DNA from: Sparassis latifolia
Lineage: Eukaryota; Basidiomycota; Agaricomycetes; Polyporales; Sparassidaceae
DNA: 64,000 bases
NCBI GenBank assembly: GCA_018466975.1
Contig: CM031561.1
Location: 3,100,001-3,164,000, forward strand
Direction of reading: 5' to 3'
The notes under the pieces: model-generated
Told to the model about the DNA's origin: nothing
Database searches by the model: none
The model's input: only the letters and a program-made list of their open reading frames with translations
Shown: positions 23,835 to 36,234 of the stretch, piece after piece
Position numbering within the stretch: the first letter of the stretch is position 1
Layout of the letters: every line of letters begins with the position of its first letter
Program-made: the position numbers and the translations under genes

Positions 23835-24536
23835 ATGCCCGACTTTGCGCTCGCACCTGTATATGAAGAAGGCCATTATTCGTCCTCGCATGCTGTGCAG
23901 TGCACACTTACGTGCAAGACTTGTCATTCTTCAATTGCTTCGCAGGATTGTCTTCTCTCAACGGTACGTTATGATTGCTTGGCGCAGCGTGTACACCGCT
24001 CAATAACCGTTACGAAAAGGCGTTTCGCGGACACACCGGAAAAGCCGCCCTATATTCGGAAGTGTGAGTGATCGCGATAGCGTTAGGATTCTCACAGAGC
24101 CTCAATTTCTAGAAGGCTGATCGTATACTGATACGACATTTGCAGGTCGAATGTCACCTTCAACGCGCCATGTATCCTCCTGATGAACACCGGCGCACAC
24201 ACCGTCCAGGAACTTTCGTGCAAAAAGTGTACAGCATACCTCGGGTGGAAGATCGTCCGCGCGCACGAGAAGCCGGAGAAATGGAAGGAGGGCCACCATC
24301 TCCTCGAGCTCGCGCTCCTCGAAGAGGTGGCCGTCCAATCGCTCCCAGGAGAAATGCAGCAACAACTAGACACTGTTGTCTCGAGGTTCGCAGCGAGTCT
24401 CGACTTCGGTGGCTCTCAGCCAAGGCGGGCGTCGTCGCCGGATCCATATTCGTATTCGCAGCGAGGGAAGCCACTTGGCCCGCGCACTCAACGGTCCAGT
24501 CTCTCGTCGCTGACTCGCAGCAGCGCAACGCTATAG
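23835..24536 (+). CDS. Yippee-like zinc-binding protein
   Basis: Predicted 187-residue protein with a Yippee domain, a small conserved zinc-binding fold of uncertain biochemical role (nuclear or centrosomal in animals). Three exons: 23835-23963, 24020-24063 and 24146-24536; introns 56 and 82 nt. The two metal-binding pairs are present: CKTC at residues 27-30 and CKKC at 83-86. Between them lie AFRGHTGKAALY and TGAHTVQEL, and after them GWKIVRAHEKPEKWKEG, all matching the family in order and spacing. The first intron's acceptor is an unusual AAAAG rather than an earlier GCAG, because only that keeps the frame and the family spacing. A Ser/Arg-rich C-terminal tail of about 65 residues follows the domain. 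Confidence 0.85.
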
Positions 24537-24563
24537 TTCGAGGTACAACACGTTATGATACTA

Positions 24564-24586
24564 CACGACCACGACCACGACCACGA
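24564..24586. repeat. Hexanucleotide microsatellite
   Basis: Almost four copies of CACGAC just downstream of the Yippee-like stop codon. Confidence 0.8.
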
Positions 24587-24870
24587 GCAGCATACACTTA
24601 CTCGCGACTCACGCAGACACTCATTCAATTAGTACTCACGCAATATTTATCTCCCCTCGTACTGTACGTACTACTGGTGCACATACCTATCATTATTGTC
24701 ATTCATCCCATCTCACTGTCCAACACTCAGTAGCCGATGCAATGATCTTCCATTCGTTCCATGCCTAATGATACACGCATAACACATACTATACGATGAT
24801 CGACCATTACCCAACAAGCGAAATTCAGCAAACCAACAAAAGCCAAGAGAACATTTTGCCCAAACACCCC

Positions 24871-27800
24871 TCACTCAAAGACATCGGTAGCGAATCGTCC
24901 TTTAGTGGCCCTACCGAACAGCTCAGCCGCCTCCGCATCGTCGACCTGGCGGTTCACCTTGATGATCTCGGTCAGCTTCGCCTTGATCCCCGCAGCCACC
25001 TTGCTCGAGCCGCACACGAAGAACTGTACCAAAGTGAAACTCGTCAGTAAGCACAAGGCGGTGCGCGCGGCATCAGTGCCACATGAACGACCCGCACCTT
25101 AGCTCCCTGGCCGTATGCCTCCGTGATATCCGCCCTGTCATGCCAGACACGGCTAGAGCGCACCAAAATCAGCATCCCACGTCAACCACGACAGCGGACA
25201 TTGCCCAGCACTCACTCCTGAACATACTTGCACCCCTCCGACTCCCCCGAGGCTCGCGAGAACGCGGGACGGACATCGATGACGCCCAGCTCCTTCCATT
25301 GTTTCAAGTCGCTGTCCGCGTACAAGTAGTCCTCCGAGGGCGCCCGGCAGCCGAAGAACAGCAGGGAGATCGCGACCTCCCGCCCCGCCTCCTTCTGCAT
25401 CGCCCGCTCCTGCAAGAACCCCCGCATCGGTGCGAGCCCCGACCCCGCGCCGAGCAGCACCAGCGGGATGGTGGGATCCGCCGGCGGGTGGAACTCCGCA
25501 CTGGAGGGGCGCACTGTCAGCTGCACCTTGTCCCCGACACGCAGACCCGCGAGGTACGTCGAGGCCACGCCGAGGAACGGCTCGGTGCGCCCGGACATGG
25601 CCGCAGCAGCGATGACGCTGATGGTGAGCGAGGCACAGCCCGGGTCGGCGAGGGGCGAAGACGAGATGGAGTACTGCCGGATGCGCATGGGCGGCAGCAG
25701 CCCGAGGAACGCGCCGACGGACAGCTCGATGCCCGGCGTGCTCTCGAGGATGTCGAGCACGCTGAGTCGCTTGGCGAACACCTCGGAAGAGTACGACGAC
25801 GAGAGCGCGTTGAGCGCCTCGGTGGCGGCAGGTGTGCTTGCGGTGGACGAGAGGATGCGCAGGTCGCGCGGCGTGGCGGGCTGCGACAGCTCGACGTATC
25901 CCCCAATCAGGGTGTACAGACTGAGGGGCTTGTTCGTGGGCAGGGAGGTTGGCCCTGCTGACGTGAGAGTAACCTGGTATAATTATCAGTCGGCAAAAAC
26001 CTGCAGCTAGTATGGGGATATACCCACCTCCTGCTCGGGAGACAGGCCGAAATAAGCGATGGCACGTCGGACGTCCCTGGGAGGGTTCGTCGGCAAGCTA
26101 AACAGAGAATCAGCTTCGAGAAACACATCAACTCTCTGAAAGGAACCCACATCGCCAAGTAATCGCCCGCCCGGAACGTCATATTCTCCGGGAGCTTGAA
26201 CTCTGCCGCACAGTCAGCAGCGTGCGCATACATCTACGCGAACCTGCTCACCGAGATGTCTCTTGACAGGCGCATTCGGCGACGTGAGGATCCTGTTCGC
26301 AACGACCGTACCCAGGGCAGCGTCAGGCTGACGCAGCAATTCTGCGCGCGCCGTCGCATGCGCGACCATCTGCACCTGCACTCCCGCAGCCTCCTCCCCA
26401 ATCTCTGCAGCAGCAATGCGATACTCCTACCACCACATCCACTCTCGCGTCAGCCACGAACCGTTCCATCAGCCGCACACGCACCTTCGCAAGGATCTCC
26501 CACGTCTCCGCCTCCCACTTATCAAACGAGTCAAAGAACTCTCCCCCGCTCGCGTCCGCCTCGCCGCGCGCGACGAGTCGCACGCCGCCATGTGCGCCCA
26601 GCAGCTCGTCGCACAGCTTCGGGATGCGCTGATACGTGTGCACCCAGTCGCGGTTCCCGCACCCGAACACGCCGAACTTGACCCCCTGGAGCTCGCACTC
26701 CTTCAGCTGCGAGATCCACGCGACGAAGTGCGCCGCGTTGTCCGTCGGCTGGCCTGCAAGCGCACACATCAGTGCCCGCCGCTGCAAAAGGCGAAGATGG
26801 GTAAGGACGCACCTTCAACCGAGGCGGTGACGATCAGCACCGGCCCGTCCGAGGAGATGCTCCACAGCAGAGTCGAGCGTCCCAATCGTCGCACGGAAGC
26901 CTACGTACGCCCAATCAGCTCACCCGACCGCACTGCGTGACACTACAGCACCCACCATGCGCGGCCGCGTCTGACGCAAGCCGCTGCGCAAATGCCTCCG
27001 AGCTCCCCGTATTCGAGCCATACAGCACATACAGCGGGCGCTTCTCGCCCTTCTCGTCCACCTCGGCGGGGGGTGGGAGGACGACGGACGCGGGGTGCGC
27101 GGGCAGCTGCGGCCTGCGCGAGCGCGGGATCGCGTAGATGCGGAAATTGTGCGGCTTGATCGTGAGCGTCTGCTTGAGCTCGAGCTCGTACGATGGGTCC
27201 TGCATCGTCAGGTCGAACTTCTGCAGGATGGATACGACCGCGATCTGCACCTCCTGCCACGCGAACGGGCGGCCCTGCGGAGGAGGCGGTGAGCGCGCGG
27301 CCTGCGAATGAATGAATGGGGAACGACTCACGATGCAGCCGCGCATACCGAACCCGAATGGCTGCCAGGCGTGCGGCTGGAGACACACAGTCAGTCACCG
27401 ACGCATCCTCAGCAGAGATGGCACACTTACCGGCAGCGCCTCGAACTTACCATCCAGCATGCGCTCAGGCCGGAACTCGTTCGCCTGCCCAAACCAACCC
27501 GCAGTCAGCAACGCACACCGAGAAGATAAAAGCAGGAAAGGTGAAGTGGGAAGCAGGAAAAGGGAGGAAGGGGCACACTAACATCGTCGCCCCACACACG
27601 CGGGTCGCGGTGCACGACTATCACATTTACGACGACCGTCGCGCCCTTCTCGACCGCGTACTTGCCGCCAAGCGTCGTGTCCTCCAGGGGCGAGACCGTG
27701 CGCATCGGCGCGGACGGGCTCAGCCGCAGCGTCTCGCGCATCACCGCTGTGCCCACGTTAGTCGGCGTTATCACTTTCTCTGCGAAGGAGGGAAGGCGCA

Positions 27801-29320
27801 CCGAGGAGATACGGCAGGCGGTTGAGGTCGTTCGCGGTCATCTGCCGGTCGCCGATCACGCTGTCGATCTCCTCGCGGAGCCTGCGCAGGCACTCGGGGT
27901 TTTTGAGGAGGTAGTACGTGATGAATGTCAGCATCCCTGCGGCGCATACAGTGAGTGCCGGGCTATGCAGGGGACGACGTCGCGCTCACCAGACGTCGTC
28001 TCGTGGCCTGCGTGGGTCGAACACGAGTCAGTGCGTTCCTTCTCGCAGTGAATAGGTGATGGCACGTACCAGCAATGAGGAACGTCAACAGCTGGAGGGG
28101 ATAGAGTCAGTTTCGCACGCATACACCCCACATCGACAGCACAAAAGCAAAAGCGCACATTGAACTTGATGTTCTCCTCCGGCAGACCCAAGCCCGTCTC
28201 CTTATCGCGCCCATAGAGCATCGTATCCAGCACGTCCTTCTTCTCCGTCGGGTGTGCCTTGCGGTTTTCAATAACTGCGCATACAGTTTCAGCTGGATGC
28301 TAAGGGCAGCTGGACCGAACGCACTCTCGTCGACGAGCGAGCGCAGCACGCGCATGTCCTCCTCGTACTTGGCGTTCGAGCCGCTCATCATCGCGCGCAC
28401 GAACGCGGGGCGGTTTGCACGGAGCCCACTTTCGATGAGGAAGTCTGCCATCGCCTTCGCGAAGGGGTGTGGGCCCTCCTGAAGTCGGGAATAGCATCGT
28501 GTCAGTACTGATTGAGGATATGCGGATGCACTAGGACCTTACGCGGTAGAATGAGTTCAGTCTGAGAGCCACCATGTGAGCTTGCCGTGTCTCACGCGTG
28601 AGGGACGAGATGAACGCACCTGTAAGACATGGAACACAGACATATAGCATCCATGGTCATGCGCGTATAGTCCTCTGCAGGCTCGATCGCATGGTAGACC
28701 CCGAAGCTGGAGAGGAGTATTAAGTATGTGAAACAGATACAAGCATCACAGAAAACGCACCGCTCCCACTTCAGTACGAGCTGCGAGACGATGTCCATCA
28801 TGTCGTCGAACATACCGCGGGTGGTGACGGGGCTGAACGCCGGCATCAAGAGGCGATCTGCAGGACATTAGCGACATTCGGCACCAGACTGCAAACTGTG
28901 CTTAGGCTCCACTCACGCGCGATGTACCAGTTTTGCTCTCCAGGGGCGTGCGCCTGCAAGTCATTAGCCCAACACGTTATCAATCCCACAAAAACGCGAC
29001 GTACAGTGAACAGACCGTCGCCTACTCCATTCCGGACCTGATCGAGCGCGCCGATGACTTTTTTGTTGAACCGCTTCTCGTCGGACACCTCGTCGAGCAA
29101 CGCGTACGAATTGATGACAATAATCTCCCGGTCTGAGAAGTGGGCATCGGTGAGCAGCGCTGACCGAATCTGGTGGTGACTGACTGATCATCTTGAGCTT
29201 GTAGATCTCGCCATACTGCTCTGCGAGGAGACGGAAGGAGCGGATGGGGACTTCGCGCTCGATGCTGGTGACATGTCCGAGGAAGGGGACGGAAGGGGGA
29301 GAGGGGATTGGGATCGACAT
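24871..29320 (-). CDS. Self-sufficient cytochrome P450 / NADPH-P450 reductase fusion (CYP505-type)
   Basis: Predicted protein of about 1,041 residues, the size of bacterial P450 BM3 and fungal P450foxy, which hydroxylate fatty acids near the chain end. Twenty-three exons: 29185-29320, 29005-29132, 28917-28953, 28761-28857, 28620-28706, 28543-28561, 28325-28478, 28159-28274, 28070-28091, 27990-28007, 27802-27936, 27583-27746, 27431-27484, 27332-27376, 26956-27274, 26813-26900, 26485-26753, 26252-26402, 26151-26202, 26028-26097, 25216-25973, 25098-25152, 24871-25023. P450 marks: GHETTSG (about 266-272), ERR-helix ETLR (321-324), heme loop PFGFGMRGC with Cys403. Then an FMN domain (YGSNTGSS near 489), a FAD domain (RQYSISSSP) and an NADPH domain (GAGSGLAPMRGF). 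The reading frame breaks once, in exon 16 near 26853, where one base too many or two too few separate two conserved segments. The boundary of exon 18 is the least certain. Confidence 0.9.
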
Positions 29321-29370
29321 GTTGATGCAAGTAGTGACAAGAATTGGGGAGAGGCAACGCGCCCTGTGCG

Positions 29371-29380
29371 GCCTTATATA
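29371..29380 (-). promoter_or_regulatory. TATA box of the P450 gene
   Basis: Minus strand reads TATATAAGGC about 50 nt upstream of the ATG at 29320. Confidence 0.5.
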
Positions 29381-30336
29381 CAGGGCGTCGAGAAGTTGAC
29401 CAAGCACGCATTTCGCCGCGCAGCCTTGCTAATCAGATGGAGTGGGCGAACAGAAGGGGATCGCATGGTGCGCCGAATGAGAGGCATTCTCCAAATCGAA
29501 GATGAAGAATATCGGAGGTAAAGCGTGTCGGTCACATGCGGTGTTGGCGATGCTGGTGATACCGAATAGGGGCGCAGTATGCGACGACGTACGACGGGGA
29601 AGGACGCACAGGGGTAGGGCTATTACGCTGACTATTACGCCCACGGCGCGAGCGTCAAGACGATTCGGTCTCAAGCGGGCAGTAACACGTGTGAGTAGGT
29701 ACAATATTGAGCAACCGGAATCAGGCGATTCATCTCCATCTCCCGCATTGTCGTTTCCTGGTCAGATCATCATGCAGCTCCTCCAATTGATTGATATATC
29801 TACCCGCCACAGAGGTGCATTGCGGCACGCTGCAGGAAGACGTCGACCTGATTAGGACGGGCGTAGTGCGCCAGGCCTTCAATTAGCTCCAGTCATCCAG
29901 TCGGATCGAAAAGCTAGGCAATGATGTCAACGTCGCTATAGCTAGTGGTAGCAGTACACGCCAAGTCGCGATCGATATCGCTGCAGACCTTCCTCTTGAA
30001 TCTCGACGGAGATCTCGTCCAAAATACGTGCACGTGACCGAGTCCCCACGACAAAATTGTATTTCAGTGCTGCTTCACGTCTGAGATCTGAGAACATGCT
30101 TCTGTGGCCAACAAGGAAATACTGTCCATCTCACCGTGGCCAACCAATTGACCATCTCTGGCACGGTGGACCATAGAATACATGATTCAAGCTCGGCTAC
30201 TCGTGAGTCCTGCATCTCCAACGTGCGGAATGACATCCTTCGTCTCGTGCAAGACTGGGCCCCACCCATTTCTGCAACGCGTGAGCCCCGGCACGAAAAG
30301 GCAGACCGTGGACAAACACGCACCTCCGCGGTAGAA
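29381..30336. other. Intergenic, nothing recognised
   Basis: Region between the P450 promoter and the 3' end of the BTB gene. No convincing coding, RNA or repeat feature. Confidence 0.4.
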
Positions 30337-31161
30337 CTAGTAGAACGACGAAGGCAGCTCGTCTATCAACTTCTTCAGCTTCGCAAGGGCACCTCCAGGC
30401 AGGAGCGCGCTCAGCATGCTGGAATGACAGCTCTCGCACTGCGCGTTCTTCACCAAGTCCTTAAGGAACCCTGTTGCGCACACGACCTCTCTCGTCGGGA
30501 CCTCCATCAGCTCGGCCGCGCAGCCTCCACATATATTGCTTCCACCACACCGGCTGGCCATTCTTCCGCGTCATGCAATGGCAAGTACCCAGGCTGGTAA
30601 GCACGCTCGGATGGGCAAGACACGCCACCGCCCCGCGCGCGCGCTCCCGGTGCAAACTCAGGAGCATATGATAATCATACGCCGACACATCCTTGAACTC
30701 CTCGTAGTTCGGCCAATCCACAGGAAACCTGAGCGCGTGCGCCGCCGCCTCCCGCGCGAGGTCCTCCAGCCCGTACCGCAGCGCGACCGCGTACACACGC
30801 ACGGGCTCGTGGGTGAGGAAACGGGGGGCGGCGAGCATCCGGCGCAGCGCATGCAGGACTTTGGGCATCTCGTACCGCATCGCCGCGGCGCACGCGTCGA
30901 GCACGTCGTCGAGGCCGCACAACACTGGCTCGGGAACGGGGTAGATGAGCCGCAGGAGCGTCTCGATCGTCGCATCCGACTCGTCCAGGGCCACGACTGC
31001 GGGGTCGAGTACGGAGGAATCCTTGCTCGCCAGCTGGCGGCAAGGTACGCGGACTGGGAGGTGAGCAAGGCTCGCGAGACTTTGAAGCGCGTAGGGAAGG
31101 GCGTTTCGAGGATGAGGTCGGCATCGGGGGCGTTGAATGGTTCTGGCGCTGTGCGGTGCAT
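30337..31161 (-). CDS. BTB/POZ-like protein with two frame breaks
   Basis: A BTB-like protein of about 274 resid if read across two breaks. The first part (ATG at 31159-31161) gives FPTRFKVSRALLTSQSAYLA; the main part continues in another frame with ALDESDATIETLLRLIYP, DDVLDACAAAMRYEMPKVL and a helical region; the last part returns to the first frame with a Cys-rich tail (CGGCAAELM, CESCHSS). The first break is at about 31036, where a CC would need to be CCC. The second is at about 30530 and could instead be a small intron, though no good donor/acceptor pair was found. Domain content is otherwise well preserved, so base-calling indels are as likely as real loss of function. A TATA box lies about 117 nt upstream. 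The subfamily resembles fungal BTB proteins of unknown partner and differs from the one at 6343-7392. Confidence 0.65.
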
Positions 31162-31277
31162 GGAGACGAAGACGACGGAAGGCGAGCGTGCGCGGCGAGA
31201 ACGCGTTTAAACCATTGCTTCTTATACGTGGAAGGTTTGAAACGTGTGAGCATTGAGCTAGAAACGATCACGCTGGG

Positions 31278-31283
31278 TTTATA
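31278..31283 (-). promoter_or_regulatory. TATA box of the BTB-like gene
   Basis: Minus strand TATAAA (context ATATAAACCC) about 117 nt upstream of the ATG at 31161. Confidence 0.4.
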
Positions 31284-31633
31284 TGCGAGAGATGGAGGAT
31301 TTTCGCCTATCGCTGGTCGTGGAAAGGAGACAGGCGGAGGATACTGGGCTTATGGTGTCGGCGGTGGCGAGCTTCAGCGAACTCCGCCAAAGCGTACCCT
31401 CATGTCATGCGTAACACATCACGTGAAACGTCACAGCGCGTAGCACTTTCATTACAAGCAATATATATTCATAGGGTAGCGGTTGAACAAAGGGATATAC
31501 TGCTGCACACACAGAGACCTCGGTTAAACAGCCCTTCAAATTCACATGCCGGAACTCGAAAACGCGTTAGAAACTCGACGTACAACGCGGTATTTTGATT
31601 TAGATATCCCAAGCCAGTCCGACCAGCGTCCAC
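31284..31633. other. Intergenic, nothing recognised
   Basis: Short region between the BTB-like gene promoter and the end of the Nis1-like gene. Nothing supported. Confidence 0.4.
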
Positions 31634-32190
31634 CTAGACAACATTAACAGTGACATTCTGAATCCCCCAATACGGGACCGACTGATTCTACAAAACACAC
31701 ACCACGCTCAGCAACTCCACATCAGCTCAGAATCAGAATCAAGACGTACCCCGACAAGCTCGAACTGCGAGATCTCCAGCAGCGCTGCGCCGGAGTAAGA
31801 CGCAGGGACCTGCACGGTGAAGTTCTCGTGATACGTGAGCCACGGTGCCTCGGGGTTGACCGTCGGTGTGAACGGGCCCTGGTACAGTACCGCGCCGAGG
31901 CCGTCGTAGTACGGGTTGTAGTCCGAGCACCCACTCGCGGGGCATTGCTCCATCGCGATCACCAACGCGACCTGGTTAAACCCGAGCATTGGCGGCTGTC
32001 GTGTTCGAAGCCACGGTTAGCGCAAGTTAGACGTATAGAGAACAGCGGGGAACCGCACGCTTTGTGAGACGGTCACGTTGAGCGGGCTGCCTGCGGTGAC
32101 GTTCGCTACCGGCCTGCAGGTATGCCGATCCACGCTGTCTGTGCGAAGGCGGAGGCAATGGAAGGCGGCGACGGTGACCAACGACTTCAT
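31634..32190 (-). CDS. Nis1-like small secreted protein
   Basis: Predicted 143-residue protein resembling the fungal Nis1 family of small secreted proteins; some family members act as effectors on plants, many in saprotrophs have no known role. Three exons: 32059-32190, 31750-31995 and 31634-31687; introns 63 and 62 nt, all phase 0. Visible family features are the N-V-T-A-G-SPLNVTVSQ strand, the LYQGPFTP segment, NFTVQVPASY and the closing WGIQNVTVNVV. The ATG is at 32188-32190. The start MKSLVTVAAF looks like the beginning of a signal peptide, but the next 15 or so codons only continue it in another frame, after which the first frame fits again. The frame as written stays open, so a protein could still be made, but with a disturbed secretion signal. 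Confidence 0.7.
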
Positions 32191-34200
32191 GTTTGGTACA
32201 ATGAGGCAGTGTGAGATCCCATGCGTCAGTCGGGTAGAATCCTTAAGACCTCTATTAAGTGTGAGTCTTATAGCTGTCCAGTCGCGATGCGGTCAGGCAC
32301 GTCCGGTCTGTCTGCAGACGCATTGCGTCCGACGGCGTTCCTAACTTAACGAATGAATAGGCTATTGAAATGTAACGACAGGTCGGTGCTCGAGGCTAGC
32401 CAAACGGTCATAAAAGACCATACCAGCGGCGGTGCGGAGAGGGACCTGGTTAGAGCGAGCCCAAGTTGCAGTAGTCTCGGCCATGGCGAAAATCTTGCTG
32501 TCGTTCTACAGCAGAGGAAATCTTTCACCGACGAAGTCTTTCAACTACATCCACAGATTCTGTGAGGAAATTCAACGCGATGCACAGACGATGACCAAAT
32601 CGATGATGCACCAAATTTCAGGACGGCATTACAGTATCGACAATCCCCAGCATCGGAGCTTCAACACCTAGTCTTCAATTTCGTCCGAGTCCGAATCGGA
32701 GCCGTCTCCAGTGCCACGAAGACCGGGAATAGCAAGGCTCGTAGATGTGTGCGCAATAATTGGGTATGTACGTCAAAGTTCCAGCGGAGCGGATTCATCG
32801 GACGGTGTTTGTAGCGGACTCACGTAGCATCAAACGTGGCAGATGACCAACCAAAAGAAAACACGCGGTAGCGAGCGCTACAGCCCAGAGTTGGGTGCAT
32901 GGGATTTGCGTCTTCATAGACAATGTACAGTAGACCGGAATTTTCGAGCACGGAGCTGTGGGTGGTGGGAGGTCGACGTCGACTCGGCGAAAAGATTCCC
33001 ATTCAGGATAACGTGAGTCTGACTGTCACAAATCACGGGATGGTGTCACGACGCGCAATCACCCCAGCCGCATCAGGGAATCGGGATTCCTCCGGATGGA
33101 GGATAGATCTCCTCGGCTCCATCCGGAGCTGGATGGAGATTGTACCTCTGCATGGAGATGCCAGCTACAGACAGAGAGAGCTAAAGGCCCAAAGCAAGCA
33201 GATGTATCTAGACAGCATTGATATCTCTTCCTACATGCTCTATGAGTATTTTCTGAGAATATCCAACAACTCGAGCCTGTCCCTGGTGCTCGCAAGTATG
33301 TCCCACGAGCCACGTGCTGTCTCCATCCAGCTCCATGCAGAGATGTGATCTCCATCCGACACGGCACGGAGACGGCCTGCTCCATATGATGGGGGGGATT
33401 TCCATCACTCCGGGGCTCCGTCCGCTACCATATGGAGCCTATGGAGCTATCTCAAGTTCCTGATGTGCCCCTCCGAAGCAAGGGCATCGTGTTGGTTTTG
33501 ACGGTGCCATGCATTGGCCTGCAGAGAGGATCCTTCATCAGTTTGAACTTGTCCCTCCAAACCCAGAATGAAAACGAGTTTCACGGGCCTTATCTATAAG
33601 ATATGATCGTGCTTGGAATCGTCGCCATGTGCCACACTCATACCTGACAGGGGCAGTTTAGCTGAATTGCGACAATTATGTCTCCTTCAAGCTTATTGAG
33701 ATTATCGCTGGCGAACGTGCATGTTGAAAAAATTACCGCCGCACTAAATTCACAGGTACATACGTACTCAGAAGAGAAACGTTGAGATTGCTAGCTGTAG
33801 AACAGCGTCATCAAGCTCTTTTCTTTGGTCCCAGTTTATTGCCCTCGAGGCCCTTTGATAAAAAAAATAGCTAGCTACTTTTTTAAAATTATGCCTGCAC
33901 ATGGAGTGATGGAGGATTTGGTAAGATATGACACGCCCGCAAGCATACATCCGACACCCTCGGTGAGTGAACGCTGGTCCCCACCGCCATCAAAACTCAC
34001 TTAATCTCTAGGGATTATGCCTGCAGGCTGCCATGGAGTGTGGAGGCTGCCAGGCTGCCAGTCTGTATGGTAGAACTGCGACATAGGAAGATAGTAAAAG
34101 AAAGTGTGTGGTAGGAGAGTGCAGGCCTGTGGAGTGTGATCGTCAACATTCTATGCAGTCAGAAGGCATCCCTAGCTTACTACTTCCCTGGAGACGCCTA
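32191..34200. other. Accessory intergenic DNA, no supported gene
   Basis: Several short open frames, none assigned. It contains the imperfect inverted repeat described separately (33131-33357) and short local duplications of the tgcctgcaggctgccatgg kind near 34019-34060. Confidence 0.35.
33131..33357. repeat. Imperfect inverted repeat, 27-bp arms
   Basis: The arm at 33131-33157 (ggatggagat..tctgcatggag) is matched in reverse complement at 33331-33357 in 23 of 27 positions, enclosing about 170 bp. The flanks from 33090 to 33430 are littered with further GGATGGAG / CTCCATCC motifs. This may be the remnant of a small foldback or MITE-like element. Confidence 0.55.
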
Positions 34201-35290
34201 CTAGTGGAGATCCTGCCATGTTCCCAAGTTAAAAATTGCTGGGAGCACGTTCCATAGGAATTTCCATCTTCTGAGATCGCCTGAGTACAACAACTGCTTG
34301 CATTTTTGACACAGCTGTCCGCCGATTATATTATCCACCTGCGCCTCCAGGCATGATAGAGTGTCGCAATGAATATGTTCATTGTACGCATTGCGCCAAT
34401 GTTTAAAGTACATTTGAAGAGCTTCGGCGCATACCGGTGAAGTCAAACACCGTGGTCTGCTCTCGAAGCATAGATGCAGCACTCCAGCACTCACCACGAA
34501 GGAGAACACTGGAGTGCCTCGCATACATTTCTCGAGATCTGTTACACTTAGCCGCTCCAGAACCCGCTGGATGAGGGTAGTATCCTTGGAGTAATGTGGG
34601 TGGTCCGAAGACGCAGCATAAGTATAGCGCTGCGGGCATCATGGAAGAAATTCCGATATGGTGGACCAGATTAACGGCAGCGATGACCTCCGTCTCCTTA
34701 ATGTGCAAAGTCTGGCTACTGATGTGACACACGGCGACACCATTTGCGCGTTCGTCTCACCCCAAATGAGCTTTTCCCACTCGGCTAAATTGGATGTAAG
34801 GACAGTTTTGATCCGGGCAACTTCGTCGCAAAGGAGTGTGTCGATCTCGTATTTGTGAGAAAGGCGCACAACAGCTGCCACTTCTGTGAAGTCCAATCAC
34901 TCCTCGTGCCTGGAAAACAAACTGAAACAGGTATTGTGAGTCTCAAGTTCAAGTTGCAGACGAAGAGAAAGACTTACGCGCCGTCGTTGTAGAGCATCTC
35001 CAATAGATATTTAAGATCTGTTGGGGCATCTGAAATCTCGATGGATGGACATCCGAATATTCATCGCTGGACGGCAGGCTGAGGGAGTGTAAAAAAATCC
35101 TTAAAAAAATCCGAATGCCGTGAAAGCACTCCTCTGTGAACTCAGAAGGCAGCTCATCCTGCGATGAGGACAATGTTCCCATCAGCAAAGAAGAACACCT
35201 CGTCCTGCTGCAACCCATCCGTAGACACTTCCTCTACTTCTGCCCTCTGCAAGTCCCCCTGCAGGTGAAACTCCGAATGATTTTGCGCGA
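34201..35290 (-). pseudogene. Decayed BTB/POZ gene (same family as 6343-7392)
   Basis: Pieces of one BTB protein appear in order on the minus strand but in changing frames: FFFADGNIVLIAG, SDAPTDLKYLLEMLYNDGA, FTEVAAVVRLSHKYEIDTLL, VNLVHHIGISSMMPAALYLC, RLSVTDLEKCMRGTPVFSF and an intact tail ending VLPAIFNLGTWQDLH. The order, spacing and the closing motif match the intact gene at 6343-7392, whose own tail ends RYFNLGTWDQL. At least four frame changes are needed to connect them, more than splicing can explain, so this copy is most likely inactive. Confidence 0.7.
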
Positions 35291-36234
35291 TGCCTTGAGA
35301 CCATGGGAAAATATGTGTAGCCACACGAAAGTCTCTTACATCCAGAAGAAATTTCGTCATCACAAACAATAGTATTAGAGCCAGCGTGCGAACCAGCATC
35401 ACCTTGAAGAAAAAAAGGAACAACATGGTGGGGAGAGTAGGAGAAAGAATCTGAAAATTCTCACTCCCACGTCACCGTAGGCGGATCAGAAGTTTGACAC
35501 AATGAAATCTTAGACAAGCACCTTCGGAGGAGCACGGTATGAGTGCAAGAAACTGCAAAGAGTTGTTTTGATAGTCATAGCATAGTATTCCGGAGGAAAG
35601 GACATTTATGACGTGAAAAACAAGAATTAGTGTATACCCAGAGCACAGGGAAGTAAGCACGTTGTAGAGATCAGAAAAATCATCAGGAGCGCACTTCAAT
35701 ATAAAGTTTAAATTCATGACCTATCTGCGACGATTCACAACACAGAGCAAAACCACGAAAGGGATGACCACAAACACATGAGCGCAGAAATCAGTAATAT
35801 TGGCACGGGTGTCAACCTCACGAAAACTGATATAGGTTCAGCAGACATTACGCCATTTGTCGTATGGGCACAGAACAAGTGAAATAGGACCATTGACTGC
35901 ATGGATGAGACCATAGACGTGCTTATGCGCTCATGAATGAGTTCGAAGACAGCCAGCTAGAGCAGATTGGAGTGAAAGTGAGTAGAGGCTAGTAGACGAC
36001 ATGCAGGCTGAGGATCACCGACAGTACTTCTCCTGTAATAGGCAAATATTGCTCATACCCATGGAACAAATAGTTATAGCATGTCAAGGCTGCTCGATGA
36101 GGTGTTGCAGATGATAGAGAGACCGCCGATGATGACTCGGACTCAATCCTCCCAAACAAGCTCGACCAGTTTATGTAAGAGGAACAGGGCGCCACTGACC
36201 ACCCACTCCTCAGACCTTTCGCTGAGGCACACAG
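35291..36234. other. Intergenic, nothing recognised
   Basis: Between two decayed BTB copies that point away from each other. Short open frames only. Confidence 0.4.

Noticed and set aside
25083..25961. 292-codon open frame on the plus strand
   Set aside because: It lies antisense to exon 21 of the P450 reductase, has a low-complexity Arg/Glu-rich translation and no family resemblance; a shadow of GC-rich coding DNA.
30536..31210. 224-codon plus-strand open frame
   Set aside because: Antisense to the BTB-like gene, Arg-rich, no recognised domain.
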